Shown here piece after piece: positions 1 to 11,395 of a stretch of 64,000 bases of DNA. The position numbers and the translations under genes were made by a program. The DNA comes from Benincasa hispida. Taxonomy: Eukaryota > Streptophyta > Magnoliopsida > Cucurbitales > Cucurbitaceae. The stretch is from the NCBI RefSeq assembly GCF_009727055.1, contig NC_052349.1, positions 34,590,134-34,654,133 on the forward strand. Reading direction: 5' to 3'. The stretch's first letter is position 1. Each line of letters starts with the position of its first letter. The notes under the pieces are model-generated. The model saw nothing but the letters and a program-made list of their open reading frames with translations. It was not told the DNA's origin and did not search any database.

Positions 1-1914
1 GTTGCAAGCCAAGAAGTTAAGGCGTCAGCCTTAAGCAAAGATGCTGGATAAGGCATGAGATGGTTCAAACATTGGTCCTAAGGCATGCGTCAATTGGATG
101 GCATGCGTTGTGGGGGTTGTTGTGCGTTGAAGTTAGCTGAAGGCAGGGACTTGTGTTGATGACCAAGGGAAGGTAATAACCATTAATCACCATTTAAGGG
201 GCCAGGTGTCCTAATTTTGTGGTTTATTCCCACTTAGAGATTGAAGTGGCAGCTTAATAAGCAATGCGGCTGGCAGTCTCAAGTATAAATAGAAAGGTTG
301 ACTTCAAAAGGCTAGTTTGGACATTCTACTTGTGCAATTGAAGTAATTAAGCCATCTGCAAGCTAAAAGAGTCTAGTTGTTAAGATAGGGTTGCCGAAAG
401 AAAAATTCAAAAGGAACGAGCTGGAAATTGAAGAATCTGAAAGAAGGTCGAGCTCTCGAGTAATTTAAGGTCGGTGTTGAAGATTTGAAGTTTATAGCCA
501 ACCATGGAGAATTATGAGCTAAAATTTTAAGGTAAGTATGATAAGAAAATTTTGAGAAAGTTAGTAGAAGGAAATTTCTTGACAAAAGTTCTGGAAAATG
601 AGTTATTTAAAGAGCAAGTTGAATCTGAAATCCTTTGAACAAGTATGCAGCTACTTGAGTTGAACAAGCAAGCAGCTCAAAGTTGGACGCGCGTGCACAG
701 GTGAAAGCGAATCTCAACATGCATTGGTTCATGAGTGGGGTTGTGTTGGCAACAATAGGTGTTTTGAACTCTCAAGAGAAGGCATAGGCATTGGTGTGCA
801 ACAAGTGGAACGCCTAAGGCAAGCTTGGACTTGTGAGGTAGGCCTTGGTAGTTTGTAATGCCACCTAGCCAAAGCTTAAAGCTTAGAAATTTTTCTAAGT
901 ACTCAATGCATAGGGAAGCTAAGGTTGGAAGGTAAGACTTAAGTATCAAGAAAGAAATACGTTTAATTATGGAAGTTAGTCTCAAAAGGGAGACCATTTC
1001 TAGTAGCTAAAGTATATTGTTGTGTCCACAGGATTTGACACCAATAGGGGAAGCTTACCAACCATAAAGGAACTGCCCAAAATTCGTGAGTGACTAAGTT
1101 TTTTATAGTGTTCTTAGAAATCCATGATTCAAATGAAATATTTATCTCATGCTAGTTATTTTTTACAAGGAGTTTTCCAAGCAAACCTATGTACTTATGT
1201 TTCCAACACATGATAGTTAATGAAGTTATAAAGCATAATTTATGAAGCGCATGCTAGTTCTTTAAAGAAAGGTTTTACAATATGTTTTTGTTATAAACTA
1301 ATTTCAATACTTGAAGCATGCATTGAAGATTATGCCAAGGTTGAATGCTTAACTCAATTTATGTCATTATAATTTAAGTATACATGATTCAGTAAGTATA
1401 GTTTATCATACATTAAGCTCGATACTGAAGGATTTAGAGAAGAGAACTAAGCAATCGTACCTAAGGTATGACGATACTTAGTTATAACCACATGCACGTA
1501 GGTAGTTTGACGTCGAGGGATTGAGCAAAATCGTTCTCTCTCGACTAAGGCTTGACATTCAGGGTTGAGCAAATGGGTTCACTCTTAACAAAGGATCAAT
1601 TCAGCTAGTTTCCAGACATATTCTATTAAGGATCACTCTTAACTAATATTTTTTAAAAGTTTTGCATGTACAGTTGCTTGGAAGGATTCTATATTTCAGT
1701 ATACAGTTTTCTAGTACAATTTCAAGCATGAGAACTATATTCTATTAAGTCAAATACTGGGCTAGTAGCTCACCTCGTTTTAAATGCTTTCCTTTCCCCA
1801 GGTAGCAGTCAACTCCCCAGAAGATAACTCTGTTGTTGCTCCGCCACTTGAAGACTCTAGTTTCAAAAAAGTTTAGAAGGTTATCTGTAATTATCTGTAC
1901 ATATATTTTATGCA
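1..1914 (+). mobile_element. Gypsy-like long LTR, interrupted (left part)
   Basis: This segment aligns by eye with about 45150-47250 of the solo LTR at 44563-47490. Shared landmarks are the GCATGCGTT-rich stretch, the block around 140-310, the 'GATACTGAAG...GGTATGACG' block near 1420-1475 and the 'CAGTCAACTCCC' block near 1806. The window begins inside it, so its left end is unseen. It stops near 1914, where copia LTR sequence starts, and its 3' end reappears at about 10880-11137. No coding capacity is visible. The gypsy assignment rests on the very long LTR, the TGTCA...TGACA ends and the 5-bp TSD of the complete copies; no gypsy protein lies in the window. Confidence 0.7.
284..292 (+). promoter_or_regulatory. 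TATA box of the LTR
   Basis: TATAAATAG lies inside the gypsy-like LTR, followed about 30 bp downstream by a stretch without ATG clutter. This is the expected layout of an LTR (U3/R) promoter. The equivalent place in the copy at 44563-47490 has lost the motif. Inference from sequence only. Confidence 0.4.
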
Positions 1915-2863
1915 TGCAGGGACTCGTGGATTGTAAACAATAAAACTTATTCTTAAATTAATTAAAGTTGTTATTGAATATATAAATTGCTTATTTCGTT
2001 TTAGAAATAAATCCAATAAACTAAAAGATTTGTGACTATTACATGAGTACTTGAACTTTATGTGGAGACATAAAAGTGGATCAGGTTCGAGTAAATAGTC
2101 AAAATGATCTATAGTATATGAATAAGGTTGGGTGCCTTATTCTGGTAACACTATCGGATGCGGCCCACTTTGTAGTTGTTATAAAGAGTTGTAAAGTGCT
2201 ACAAACGAAGTGATCCTAATTCGTGCATGTGATGACATGAGGAGTGGGGACATCCTATGCAATGAGATTTCACAAAATCGAACCACGAAATAAGTCACTC
2301 TTACTTTATAACGTTGTTTCTTGAATCTTGAGCTAACTATCAACTTCTGTTTATTCAGGATTATCCTTAGATATATTAACCGGCTCAATAAGTCTCCCAT
2401 TTTAGGGGTAAGACTAGGTAGATAGCTGGGGACATAGGGTGCAAGATGGAATTCACTCCTACCTACTTTTAGGTATAGTAGAGAGCTTATTCCCTTAATT
2501 GCTGACTCCAGGTCTTGAACATGAGGCCCTATCCTCTCATTGGTCCGAAATGGACTCGGTTTGACGATCGGATCACGAACATATTGTTCATTAGAGGATC
2601 AATGGGACTTAAGGAACGAAAGGTAACCTTGGGGGTAAAACAGCCATTTGACCCAGCCATTATTACGAACAACCTGTGAAGGGTTAACTTACTAATCATG
2701 GTTATATCAAGTGGACACAATATATCTATAGTGAAGGGAGTGAAACTCTAGGCTTTAGTGGAGTGACCCAGTAGTTAACGAATTGAGGTTAATTCGTTGT
2801 AAAGCGTTTAGCCAATTAATCTCAAATCATTGGAACCCATGATCTATAGGTCTATGAGGTCCT
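1915..2863 (+). mobile_element. Copia LTR, 5' half (outer element B)
   Basis: It matches the first kilobase of the LTR at 9212-10879 closely (ACTCGTGGAT..GTAAACAATAAAACTTA, then GGTTGGGTGCCTTATTCT, then GATCTATAGG). The usual TGTTAGGTTTTATGTCC start is shortened to TGCAGG, so about 15 bp were lost. It ends where a second copia LTR begins. I read it as the 5' LTR remnant of element B, whose 3' LTR is at 9212. Confidence 0.65.
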
Positions 2864-4273
2864 TGTTTGGGATGATGCCCTAAACTCTCGTTGGATCCTG
2901 TAGTTTGTAAACACATTTTTGAACAAATGCTTGTGATGTTATAATATATGATATTTTCTTCACTTTTGTCTATGAGCATTGGATGTTTTATTTGCTTTAC
3001 CACAAACCAATAAACTAAGATCTCTAGTTGTCGTTTGTAACTTAAGCATGTATGTGGAGACATATAGGTGGATCATGCCTTAAGTGATAACCAAAATGGT
3101 CTGTAGTATATGAATATAGGAGGGAAACCTTATCCTGGTAACGCTCCGCTATTCACGTACCATTGGATCTTCGAGCCATAGTTCATAAGGTCCATTGGTA
3201 GCTCAATGGATTCATGTTGAGAATCAGTTTTTGGGTCAGTTTGAAGTGTTCAAATAGACAAGAGGGATTTCGGTTATATATGATATGATTGAACTGGTCA
3301 ATTATATATGATATGATTGACATTATGTATGAGATACATTATATGGAGGAAATTGATATAAATATGATTTAGATCTAGTGGAAGAGAAAAGACTATGGTT
3401 GATATGCTGCATTTGATGTGATATTAACCATAGGTTAATGAATATAATATAGTTATATTTATTATTTAATTTTGACAATTATAGGATAATTGTGCCAGTT
3501 TTTTCTCCGTAACCGAATGATAGTGGGAGGTTGCATTCAGTTTTCGTAACTGAAGGATAAAATGAAAATTATTTTCATTTTCCAAAGAGATCATACATTT
3601 GCTCACATTTAGTGTTTACTGCCTATCGCATAGCAACCGAGAGCCTACACGATAGCTCAACATTTTTAAACGATCGTATACACGCTTTACTAAACGATCG
3701 CATAGGATTTGCTAAACGATTATCTAGCTTTTTCCTAAACGATCGTGTGCCCGAGCATTTACTAAACGATGTCTAAATGATCATGGTCCTTTTACTAAAC
3801 GATCGTGTACCTCTACCTAAACGATCAAGCATCGTCTATACGATAGACACCCGCTTCTCCCACTTGCTTAGTCGTGGTATATGATTGGCTTTTCCTTCTT
3901 CCCTCTACCAAATCCAACAAAGCCCACACCTCCTGGATTCTCACTCCGAGAATACCGAGGGTTCCAAGTGGTAGTGTCTTCCCTATTGCTGTGTTTGTGA
4001 GGAGGCCCTTCGTGATTTGGTGGACGATTGTTTGGACATTCTCAGAAAAAATGAGAGGAGCAGTCCACCGGACGAGAGCGAGATTTTACTGAAGAAGGGT
4101 TCTTCAACTGGTATGTATTTCGTTCTCGTGTTGTTTAAAGTTTCAAAGCATGCCTGTAATTTTTTGTTAACGCATTTCTACTCTGTTAGATTGTGAATGC
4201 GGTAATTCTGTCACAATGAGTTTGGAATGATCTTACTTCCACTCAGAGGTATTTTTTTATAAGAGTTCCTTCA
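2864..4273 (+). mobile_element. Copia LTR (element A, 5' LTR)
   Basis: It begins TGTTTGGGATGATGCCC and ends ...CCTTCA directly before a primer binding site, so the TG...CA borders are clear. Relatives in the window are about 1.8-2.1 kb and this copy is 1410 bp. The missing part is a block after about 3150, where 'CCTGGTAACGCTC' jumps to the region just before 'GGTCCATTGGTAGCTC'. It carries a cluster of ACGATCG motifs at 3614-3850. Confidence 0.75.
3614..3850 (+). repeat. ACGATCG-motif cluster in copia LTR
   Basis: About ten degenerate copies of a CTAAACGATCGTRTA-like word, spaced about 20-35 bp apart. Four contain exact AAACGATCG; others drift to AAACGATTA, AAACGATGT or AAACGATCA. The core ACGATCGT is a perfect palindrome. 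Similar clusters occur at 4600-4905, 38040-38210, 41840-42330 and 43030-43215, always within the same retrotransposon family. Confidence 0.75.
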
Positions 4274-6610
4274 ATTGGTATCAGAGTCAGGTTCTGATAT
4301 TCCAAATTCATTAATGCAAAGAATAGCATTTACTTTCTCGGTAGGTAAAGCATGTCTGCTCTCTATTTAAGTGTTAAATAGTTTGTGGATGTAGATTAAT
4401 GGAGTTTCTGGGATAAAGCCTCTGGTTGTTTAAATTCTTTTACATTTAAAGTTAATTGTAAAGGCCCCTATGTTTTTGGGTGTATTAACCTGCTATCGAG
4501 TTTGTAATTTCAAAGTGTTTGAGTCGTTGAGACATTCGCGCTGAGGCTTCGAGGCAAAGAGTTGCTGTTCTTCAAGGAAGAACACGACCAAGCGTTGTCG
4601 GGTTGTGTAAACGATGGAGTCAACGATCATGAAGTATCGCATACTCGGGAGCAGGTTGACATGCACACACTAGACGATCGTGTAGCTCAGCAAGCTTCAT
4701 CACTTAATTCCTGACTACATGGTCGCGGAATAAATCGTTTACTTATCGCTTGTTAAGTGGCCGTCTAAACGATCGATTAGAACTCGCAGGTTTTTGTCTT
4801 GTGCGCTAAACGATCAGGTACCTCATGCTTCATCGCATAGTTGTTGGTACTCGATCGTGGCTAACCGATCGTATACCCGGCCGCGTTTACTAAACGATGG
4901 GAGCTTCGTCTGGCGTTTCAAGACTCAATTCACCTGTGAACCGATTTTCTCGATGGAATTTGTAATAGATAGAATTTTAATTTTCGGTTTTGAGGCGGTT
5001 CATCCCGGTCCATTAATCTTTGTGAATGTACATAGGATGTATGTTTATTTATATGTCATATGGTATGCCATATAGAAGAAATCCCACCTTAGGTTATGCA
5101 TTGGTCATGCATCATCTCTTTATTATAAGTGTTATGATTTAGAGAAGCATGATTTAAATTACATAAGAGCATGCTCATGCATCATATTATATAAGAATTA
5201 TATTTATGCATGCATAAAGCATAGACATGCATCATTCTTATATTATAAGTGTTATAGTATAAGGGTGTATGGAAGCATGTTAGCTCGATTCGTTACTAGT
5301 ATATAAAAGTTATGTATAGTAATGAACGGGCATTGCATGAAGCATGACACAAAGATTGAATTTATAAGTGTTATAAATACCTAGTTGTGTGGCAATGTGT
5401 ATGGTTTTAGTTGTTTCTTTTATAAAGGTTATAAGGAAATTAGAAATAAAATCTATAAAAAAGACACACATGTGAACTTAGGTTTGAATCATGGTTTTAA
5501 AAGTGTTTTATAACTTGGTGGAGATATACCTAAGCTCACGGTTCTAATACAATTAGCAACCTAGGTTTTAATATTTTAATCAGTTTAATAGGATTAAACT
5601 GACTAATAAAAGGTTAAAGTGTAGCAAATCTATCTATAAGGGACCTTTTGTCTAAGGTGGGTTCTGTCTAGGCTGGGGTATTTAAGGTGACAGAAATAGA
5701 ACACCCCTACCTGGGAACCTGCCTAGAAAGGTGAAATAGATAGATTTGATGCATGCATACAAATTTAAGGACAGTCCATTAAAGAGTTTAATGTGACTAC
5801 TTGAACTTGTTTAATTTCAAAGACAATAGTTGTTTTTGGGCAAATTAAACTGACATAGATTAAAATCAGTAACCGGATGGTCTAAGTTAATGAACCCTTA
5901 GGCAGAACATTCAGTGAGAGGTACTTGGGGTATCTGATACTTCATTTAAACCTCTCGCGTTTCTCCCTTTATTGTCCACACCGTGAGATCTATCCTCAGC
6001 CTCATGGCACCCTGGGAGTGTCCCCCTAAAGGATGGTGTCTGGGTAGGTCAATATCAAGGTGGATGGAGAGAATGTTCATAGTAAGTGGGAGGAGGACGT
6101 GTGACAGCATATCCCACGGTCTCTCTCGTTAGGTTTAGATAAAGTTTCTGTGCATTGCCTCGAGGCACCCTGAGAATGTCCCCCTATAGGATCACAGTTT
6201 TCTACGTTTCTTTATCTAATCTCCTGTATAGGAGAAGGTCATTTAGTCTCTTGTCCTAATTTACTTTTTCCCTATGGTGAGCGCATTACAGCAGGACTCT
6301 AGGGCCGAAAACGAGGGTTTACACTTACGCGAAATTGTTAAGGATTAACAGTTCTTGACCGAAAAATGGTGACTGTTAGGTGCAGTTCCAAGAGTTGGTT
6401 CTGCCTAATGGTTGAGAGTGTCTCATCCCAGTGCATGGGCATCTGATCACCCCATTGGTGACGTTTGTCCTACCTCATTGGGGCATCATTGCGAAATAGA
6501 AGTCTTTCACTTATGGTACTTGGAAACTATTTTGCTAAAACTAAAATTGGTGTTAAAAGGTGGTTTAGCATAGACTTATAATGTTTGTTCTGTTTTCAAC
6601 AACGTTTTAA
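4274..6610 (+). mobile_element. Long untranslated leader of copia element A
   Basis: About 2.3 kb separates the primer binding site from the gag start, with no plausible coding region. It aligns with the leader of the minus-strand element at 40109-42654. Visible contents are an ACGATCG cluster (about 4600-4905), a zone rich in TGCATGCAT and TTATAAGTGTTAT words (about 5090-5260) and a duplicated block 'GGCACCCTG..A.TGTCCCCCTA' at 6006-6034 and 6164-6190. Both copies of that block have counterparts in the minus-strand leader. Confidence 0.65.
4276..4286 (+). other. Copia primer binding site (initiator Met tRNA)
   Basis: TGGTATCAGAG lies two bases after the LTR's terminal CA. This is the standard plant copia minus-strand primer site, complementary to the 3' end of initiator methionine tRNA. 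It fixes the right border of the LTR and the element's orientation. Confidence 0.85.
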
Positions 6611-6773
6611 ATGGCTACAACCACATTAGCTCTACTTAGTGCCGACAAACTAACTGGCGAGAATTATGCTATTTGAAAAAACACGATCACAACAATTTTG
6701 ATCATCGATGATCTAAAATTCATCCGTACAGAGGAGTGTCCTCCTATTCCACCTCCTTACGGAGTATCATTGC
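6611..6773 (+). pseudogene. Copia gag N-terminus, element A (broken)
   Basis: The reading frame opens MATTTLALLSADKLTGENYA and continues into a conserved 'IIDDLKFI.TEECPPIPP' stretch. This closely matches the minus-strand gag beginning at 40108 (MATTTLALLAAEKL; IIDDIRFVLTEECPPIPP). Gag proteins of this kind form the capsid of the retrotransposon particle. A TGA at codon 22 replaces the tryptophan expected in 'ASWK', and the homology ends in paired stops after 'GVSLQK', near 6780. The rest of element A is absent, so this is a truncated dead copy. Confidence 0.7.
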
Positions 6774-6865
6774 AAAAATAATAAATTTTGGGTACATTAT
6801 TAGTTTGCTAAGACATGATTGGGTTTAAAAGTAATTAATTAATCAAATTTGTTTATATTTTCAAA

Positions 6866-7561
6866 ATGACAAGTTCCTTAGTACAACTATTGGCTTCTAA
6901 TAAACTTACCGGGGATAACATGCTACATGGAAATCAAATTTAAATAAAATAATGGTGATAGATGACCTGAGTTTGTTTTAACAAAGGAATGTTCTCTGCG
7001 GGAGATGTTTGGACAACCGTCGTTCTCCCTGAGGCATGATGCAATCAAATATGTTTATAATTATCGTATGAAAGAAGGGCCTCTGTTAGAGAACATGTCT
7101 TGGACATGATGGTCCATTTCAATATGGCAGAAGTAAACGGTGTTGTCGTTGATGAGAAGAGTCAGGTTGATTTTATTCTTGAATCTCTTTCGAAGAGTTT
7201 CTTGCAGTTTTGTACGAACGCACTGATGAATAAAATAGAGTATAACTTGACTACGCTACTCAATGAGCTACAGGCTTATCAGACCATGGTGAAGGCTAAA
7301 GGACTGGAACCAGAAGTAAATGTTACTATTGCTGAGAAAAGAGGATCGTCCTCTAAAAAGCCTGATATTGCTTCTTCTTCACAAAATAAAAGTATTCCAG
7401 TAAAGAAGAAAAAAGGGAAAGGGAAAAAGAAACCTACTGGTAGAAAAGGTAAGGAAAATGCTACAGATAATGGAAAATGTTTCCACTACAGTGAAGAAGG
7501 GCACTGGAAGAGAAACTGGCCACAATACCTTGCAGAGAAAAGAGTAGAGAAAGAAACATGA
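6866..7561 (+). pseudogene. Copia gag, element B (broken)
   Basis: A second and different gag start, MTSSLVQLLASNKLTGDN, lies 255 bp after the first. A small deletion just after it shifts the frame. A larger deletion removes the middle of gag: the text jumps from 'TKECS' to 'LREMFGQPS'. The last 153 codons (7100-7561) are open and include 'VREHVLDMMVHFN'-type capsid sequence, a lysine-rich linker and a damaged zinc knuckle, CFHYSEEGHWKRNW, in which two of the canonical C-x2-C-x4-H-x4-C cysteines are lost. The change from gag A to gag B marks the junction of two elements. Confidence 0.7.
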
Positions 7562-9211
7562 GAACTAGTTCCTGAGGGTTGCTTGCTTTAAGATAGTACT
7601 CTAGATTGTGAATATAGGAGCATATCTCAAAATGACCAGTGGGAGATGTTGGAGTTACTATTAGATAAACTTACTCACGTTTTGTTATTGTAATGAAAGT
7701 TATTTTATCTTTTTATAAAGAACATATCGTATAAATTTTTGTTATAAATGAAAATTTCATTAGCAAAAAATTATATTTATTCTACTCTATAGCAACTTCT
7801 GTTAAGACCAACCAAGTCAAAAGACATTTGCAAATATTTAGATATTTAAAACGACTACAAATGAATAGGACAAATAGTTATTTAACCTAAGTAATAAGTT
7901 TAGAAAACTTGAAAGGTTCAAGGTGTATAAAACTTGTTAGGTAAAATAAAATCCAGAATACTTCGATTGGATCAAAGTAAGGAATATAAAAGTTTGAGAT
8001 TTCTAGGGCTATTCTGATAGAACATGAAATCCAATGAAAACTTTCTAGACCTAATTGCCTTAATTGTTTTGAACATCATTCAAATTTTATGGTGTTTCTG
8101 AAAATCCATATGAGATATGGAAAATTCATATAAGTTGTTTATGATATGTAAAAGATATTTACATAGTTCGAAAATCTGAAAAGATCGACACATGTGCATC
8201 ATTCAAATTTTAAGGTGTTTCTGAAAATCCATATGAGATATGGAAAATTCATATAAGTTGTTTATGATATGTAAAAGATATTTACATAGTTCGAAAATCT
8301 GAAAAGATCGACACATGTGCATCATTCAAATTTTAAGGTGTTTCTGAAAATCCATATGAGATATGGAAAATTCATATAAGTTGTTTATGATATGTAAAAG
8401 ATATTTACATAGTTCGAAAATCTGAAAAGATCGACACATGTGCATCATTCAAATTTTAAGGTGTTTCTGAAAATCCATATGAGATATGGAAAATTCATAT
8501 AAGTTGTTTATGATATGTAAAAGATATTTACATAGTTCGAAAATCTGAAAAGATCGACACATGTGTTAGTATCGAAGCCTTAAGTGTTGAAATATTGTTC
8601 AAAAGACATGTCTATCTGTAGGCAATGCAAAAGTAGTATCTTTTCCAAGTAAAGGAAAATCAAGTGTTTCTGTTGACAAATACCAAATTTTCTGGAAAAA
8701 TATATGAGATCACCATGTATTATTTGTATTCCATAAAAGTAAATATATATCAATTAAGGGTTATTAACTAAAACAGATACTATAATAAAAGTTGTTGGGG
8801 CAAATCAGAAGCATCTTACTCAAAGAGTTGAGGGTATCTCAATATAGTGAGAGGGATGTATGATACCCTAGCCATGTTTTGAGTTTATTAGAAACTCATA
8901 CCATCAAGTTTAGGTGACAGCATCAGAGAACAAAGAGTTGTAAAAATTAGATGCATTCCCTATATAGTTTAATAAGAAGGATTTACCACAATTCTCTCGG
9001 CTAAAGTCTTTGAGAATCTCCCAGTAAGACTAGGACTACGAGGTTTATAACCTAGGGCAAGTGGGAGAAAAACTCATGGGTATGTGATGCCTAAAGGTAA
9101 ACCATGAGTATGTGATGCCCTAGTTTATTGTATTTCTATGTAAAACTCAAAAACTCAACATTATGTATTCATATGTTTGTTACCACTGGAGTTTTAGTCC
9201 AAGCGAGAGTT
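7562..9211 (+). mobile_element. Decayed 3' internal part of copia element B
   Basis: Protease, integrase and most of the reverse transcriptase are missing. A stretch near 7830 reads roughly as K-HLQIFRYLKR, like the copia RNase H entry segment. Polypurine-tract-like words occur at 7640-7650 (CCAGTGGGAGA), 9055-9068 (GGGCAAGTGGGAGA) and 9198-9211 (TCCAAGCGAGAGTT). The last one directly precedes the 3' LTR and is probably the true one. A fourfold 123-bp tandem repeat sits at 8074-8565. No open frame of note. Confidence 0.5.
8074..8565 (+). repeat. Four tandem copies of a 123-bp unit
   Basis: Copies start at 8074, 8197, 8320 and 8443, each beginning CATCATTCAAATTTTA and ending GATCGACACATGTG. 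They appear identical apart from one base in the first copy (TTTATGG versus TTTAAGG). The run ends sharply at 8565. High identity inside otherwise decayed retrotransposon sequence suggests a recent local expansion or an assembly artefact. Confidence 0.95.
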
Positions 9212-10879
9212 TGTTAGGTTTTATGTCCTAAAACTCGTGGATAGTAAACAATAAAACTTATTCTGAAAATTCAATAAAGTTGTTATTGAATATATTAATA
9301 GCTTATTATGTTTTAGAAATAAATCCAATAAACTAAAAGATCCATGACTATTACATGAGTACTTGAACTTCATGTGGAGACATAAGAGTAGATCAGGTTT
9401 GAGTAAATGTCAAAATGATCTGTAGTATATGAATAAGGTTGGGTGCCTTATTCTAGTAACACTATCGGATGCGGCCCACTCTGTAGCTGTTACAAGGAGC
9501 TGTAAAGTGCTACAGACGAAGTGATCCTAATTCGTACATGTGATGACGTGAGGAGTGGGGGCATCCTGTGCAATGAGTTTGTACAAGATCGGACTACAAA
9601 ATAAGTCACTCTTACTTTATAAAGTTGTTTACCGTTTAAGACTGACTATTTTACAACGATGACCTAGGTAACTTAACCTGAATCTTGAGCTAACTATGAA
9701 CTCCTGTTTATTCGAGATTATCCTTAGAATTGCATGGGTGAGGGTTGGTTCAAGAATCCTCCCATTTCAGGGCTAAGACCGGGTAGACAGCTAGGGACAT
9801 AGGGTGCAAGATGGAATTCACTCCTACCCGCTTTCAAAGATTGTTCCCTTAAGTGCTGACTCTGGTCTTAAACAAGGGGCCCCACCCTCTCAATGGCCAA
9901 AGAGAGACTCGGTTTGATGATCGGATCACAAACATATTGTTCATTAGAGGATCAGTGGGACTTAAGGAACAAGAGGTAATCTCGGGGGTAAAACAATCAT
10001 TTGACCTAACCGTTATTACGAACAACCTATGAAAGATTAACTTACTAATCATGGTTATATCGAGTGGACACAATATATCTATAGTGAGGGAAGCACAACT
10101 CTGGGCTTTATTGAAGTGACCCAGTAGTTAACGAATGGGGGTTAACTCGGTGTAAAGAGTTTAACCAATTAATCTCGAATCGTTGGAGCCCATGATCTGT
10201 AGGTCCACGAGGTCCCCCTACTAGCTCACAAACGGATTAGCCTTAGAGTAGCGTGATAAGTTGATTTGAAACGTTCAAATTAGGATTAAAGAAATTAGTA
10301 ATTATATGTGATATAAATACACGTTTAATTTTGGAATTAATTTCAAAATCAAAAAGAAAAAGAAGAGAAATGGAAAAAATTCAAAAGTGGGTTTTCCCCA
10401 CTTCTAACCAAGGTGGTTAGTCACCAAACCACTAACCAAATTCAGTCAAATTCCAAGTAGCTATTGGAATTCATGCAGCAATGTAGTTGCATGATGATCA
10501 TGCAATATAAACTTGAAAATCTGAGTGGAATGGGGCATGCAAAGGGTTACATTTTGCTAAAAAATTGTTTTGAAGAATTGTTCTTCACACTGTCTTAAAC
10601 CAGAAACCTTCTCTCCTTATTTCCTTAATCCAAGCTTATTTTGAGTCTCACAACTCAATCTAAGGCACATAGAGGATAGTAGGGAAGCCCTTGTGGTGGT
10701 TCACGAACATAAATCAAGGAGATTACAGCTGAATCGAGCTTGGGGAAGAAGATCTTCAAAGGTATGTTTGAAACCCACTTTATATTTTATGAGCAGGTTG
10801 AGTTTAAAGCCAAAATTAATGATTTAGAATACTTAATGATCCTATTTTCTTCCGTTGCATGTTTTCTAACTCTATCAGT
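9212..10879 (+). mobile_element. Copia LTR (element B, 3' LTR)
   Basis: It starts TGTTAGGTTTTATGTCC right after a polypurine-like tract and runs through the family landmarks: GGTTGGGTGCCTTATTC, GTGGACACAATATATCTATAG, and the AAGATCTTCAAAGGTATG splice-like word near the end. The right border is approximate; ...AACTCTATCA at 10879 is the best TG...CA candidate. Its first kilobase pairs with 1915-2863. Confidence 0.65.
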
Positions 10880-11137
10880 TAGCAAGTTGGGACCCTGAGG
10901 GCCGTGCGAGATAAAAGTCTCATGCACGGTGTTGTATATATTCTGTATATGTTGGCTATGTGTGAAACCCTATTGACTTGTGATTATTGAATGTTGTATT
11001 TATTCATGTTTGTACCTATCAGGGTTTCTCAATAGGATAAGCAGGTGAAAGGCAGTAAGTGCTAACAAAAGTGTTGGTAACTACTGCAATCATATCTCCT
11101 TCCATGTTAAGAGGGTAGTATGGGAGGGGGTGTGTCA
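10880..11137 (+). mobile_element. Gypsy-like LTR, 3' end of the interrupted copy
   Basis: From about 10965, 'GTGTGAAACCCTATTG', 'CAGGGTTTCTC', 'AGGCAGTAAGTGCTA' and 'GTTGGTAACTACTGCA' line up with 47286-47490, and the segment ends GGGGGTGTGTCA (the solo copy ends GGGTGTGACA). It completes the LTR that is broken off near 1914, so the copia complex at 1915-10879 is an insertion into this LTR. Confidence 0.65.
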
Positions 11138-11395
11138 GTTTTTCAATGTTATCATTTCTTATGAAATTTCAAGTAGGGGTATTTCTATAATTTATTCATG
11201 AACATGATGTGACATTATGGTTTCCTTTGGGAGGCTATTAAAGCCTTGCCTTTAGATTGTTTTGAGAAGTTTTATGAATTGAGTTTTTATCATTGTGCTT
11301 CTTTCAAGTTAACCAAGGGTGCTTCTTGAATTTTGTAATTAATGTATTGATTAGTATGCCAAGAACATTCAAGTGAGATTGATTTAAAGGAACCA
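11138..11395. other. Non-coding, nothing recognised
   Basis: About 260 bp of unassigned sequence between the gypsy-like LTR end and a minus-strand copia LTR. It could be internal sequence of the gypsy-like element or host DNA. Confidence 0.4.

Noticed and set aside
4276..4286. tRNA gene at the primer binding sites
   Set aside because: Only the 3'-end complement of initiator Met tRNA is present; no cloverleaf around it.
4794..5075. 93-codon frame in the copia leader
   Set aside because: It lies over the ACGATCG repeat cluster and has no counterpart in the minus-strand leader.
8074..8565. CRISPR-like array
   Set aside because: The 123-bp units follow each other without spacers, in a plant retrotransposon.
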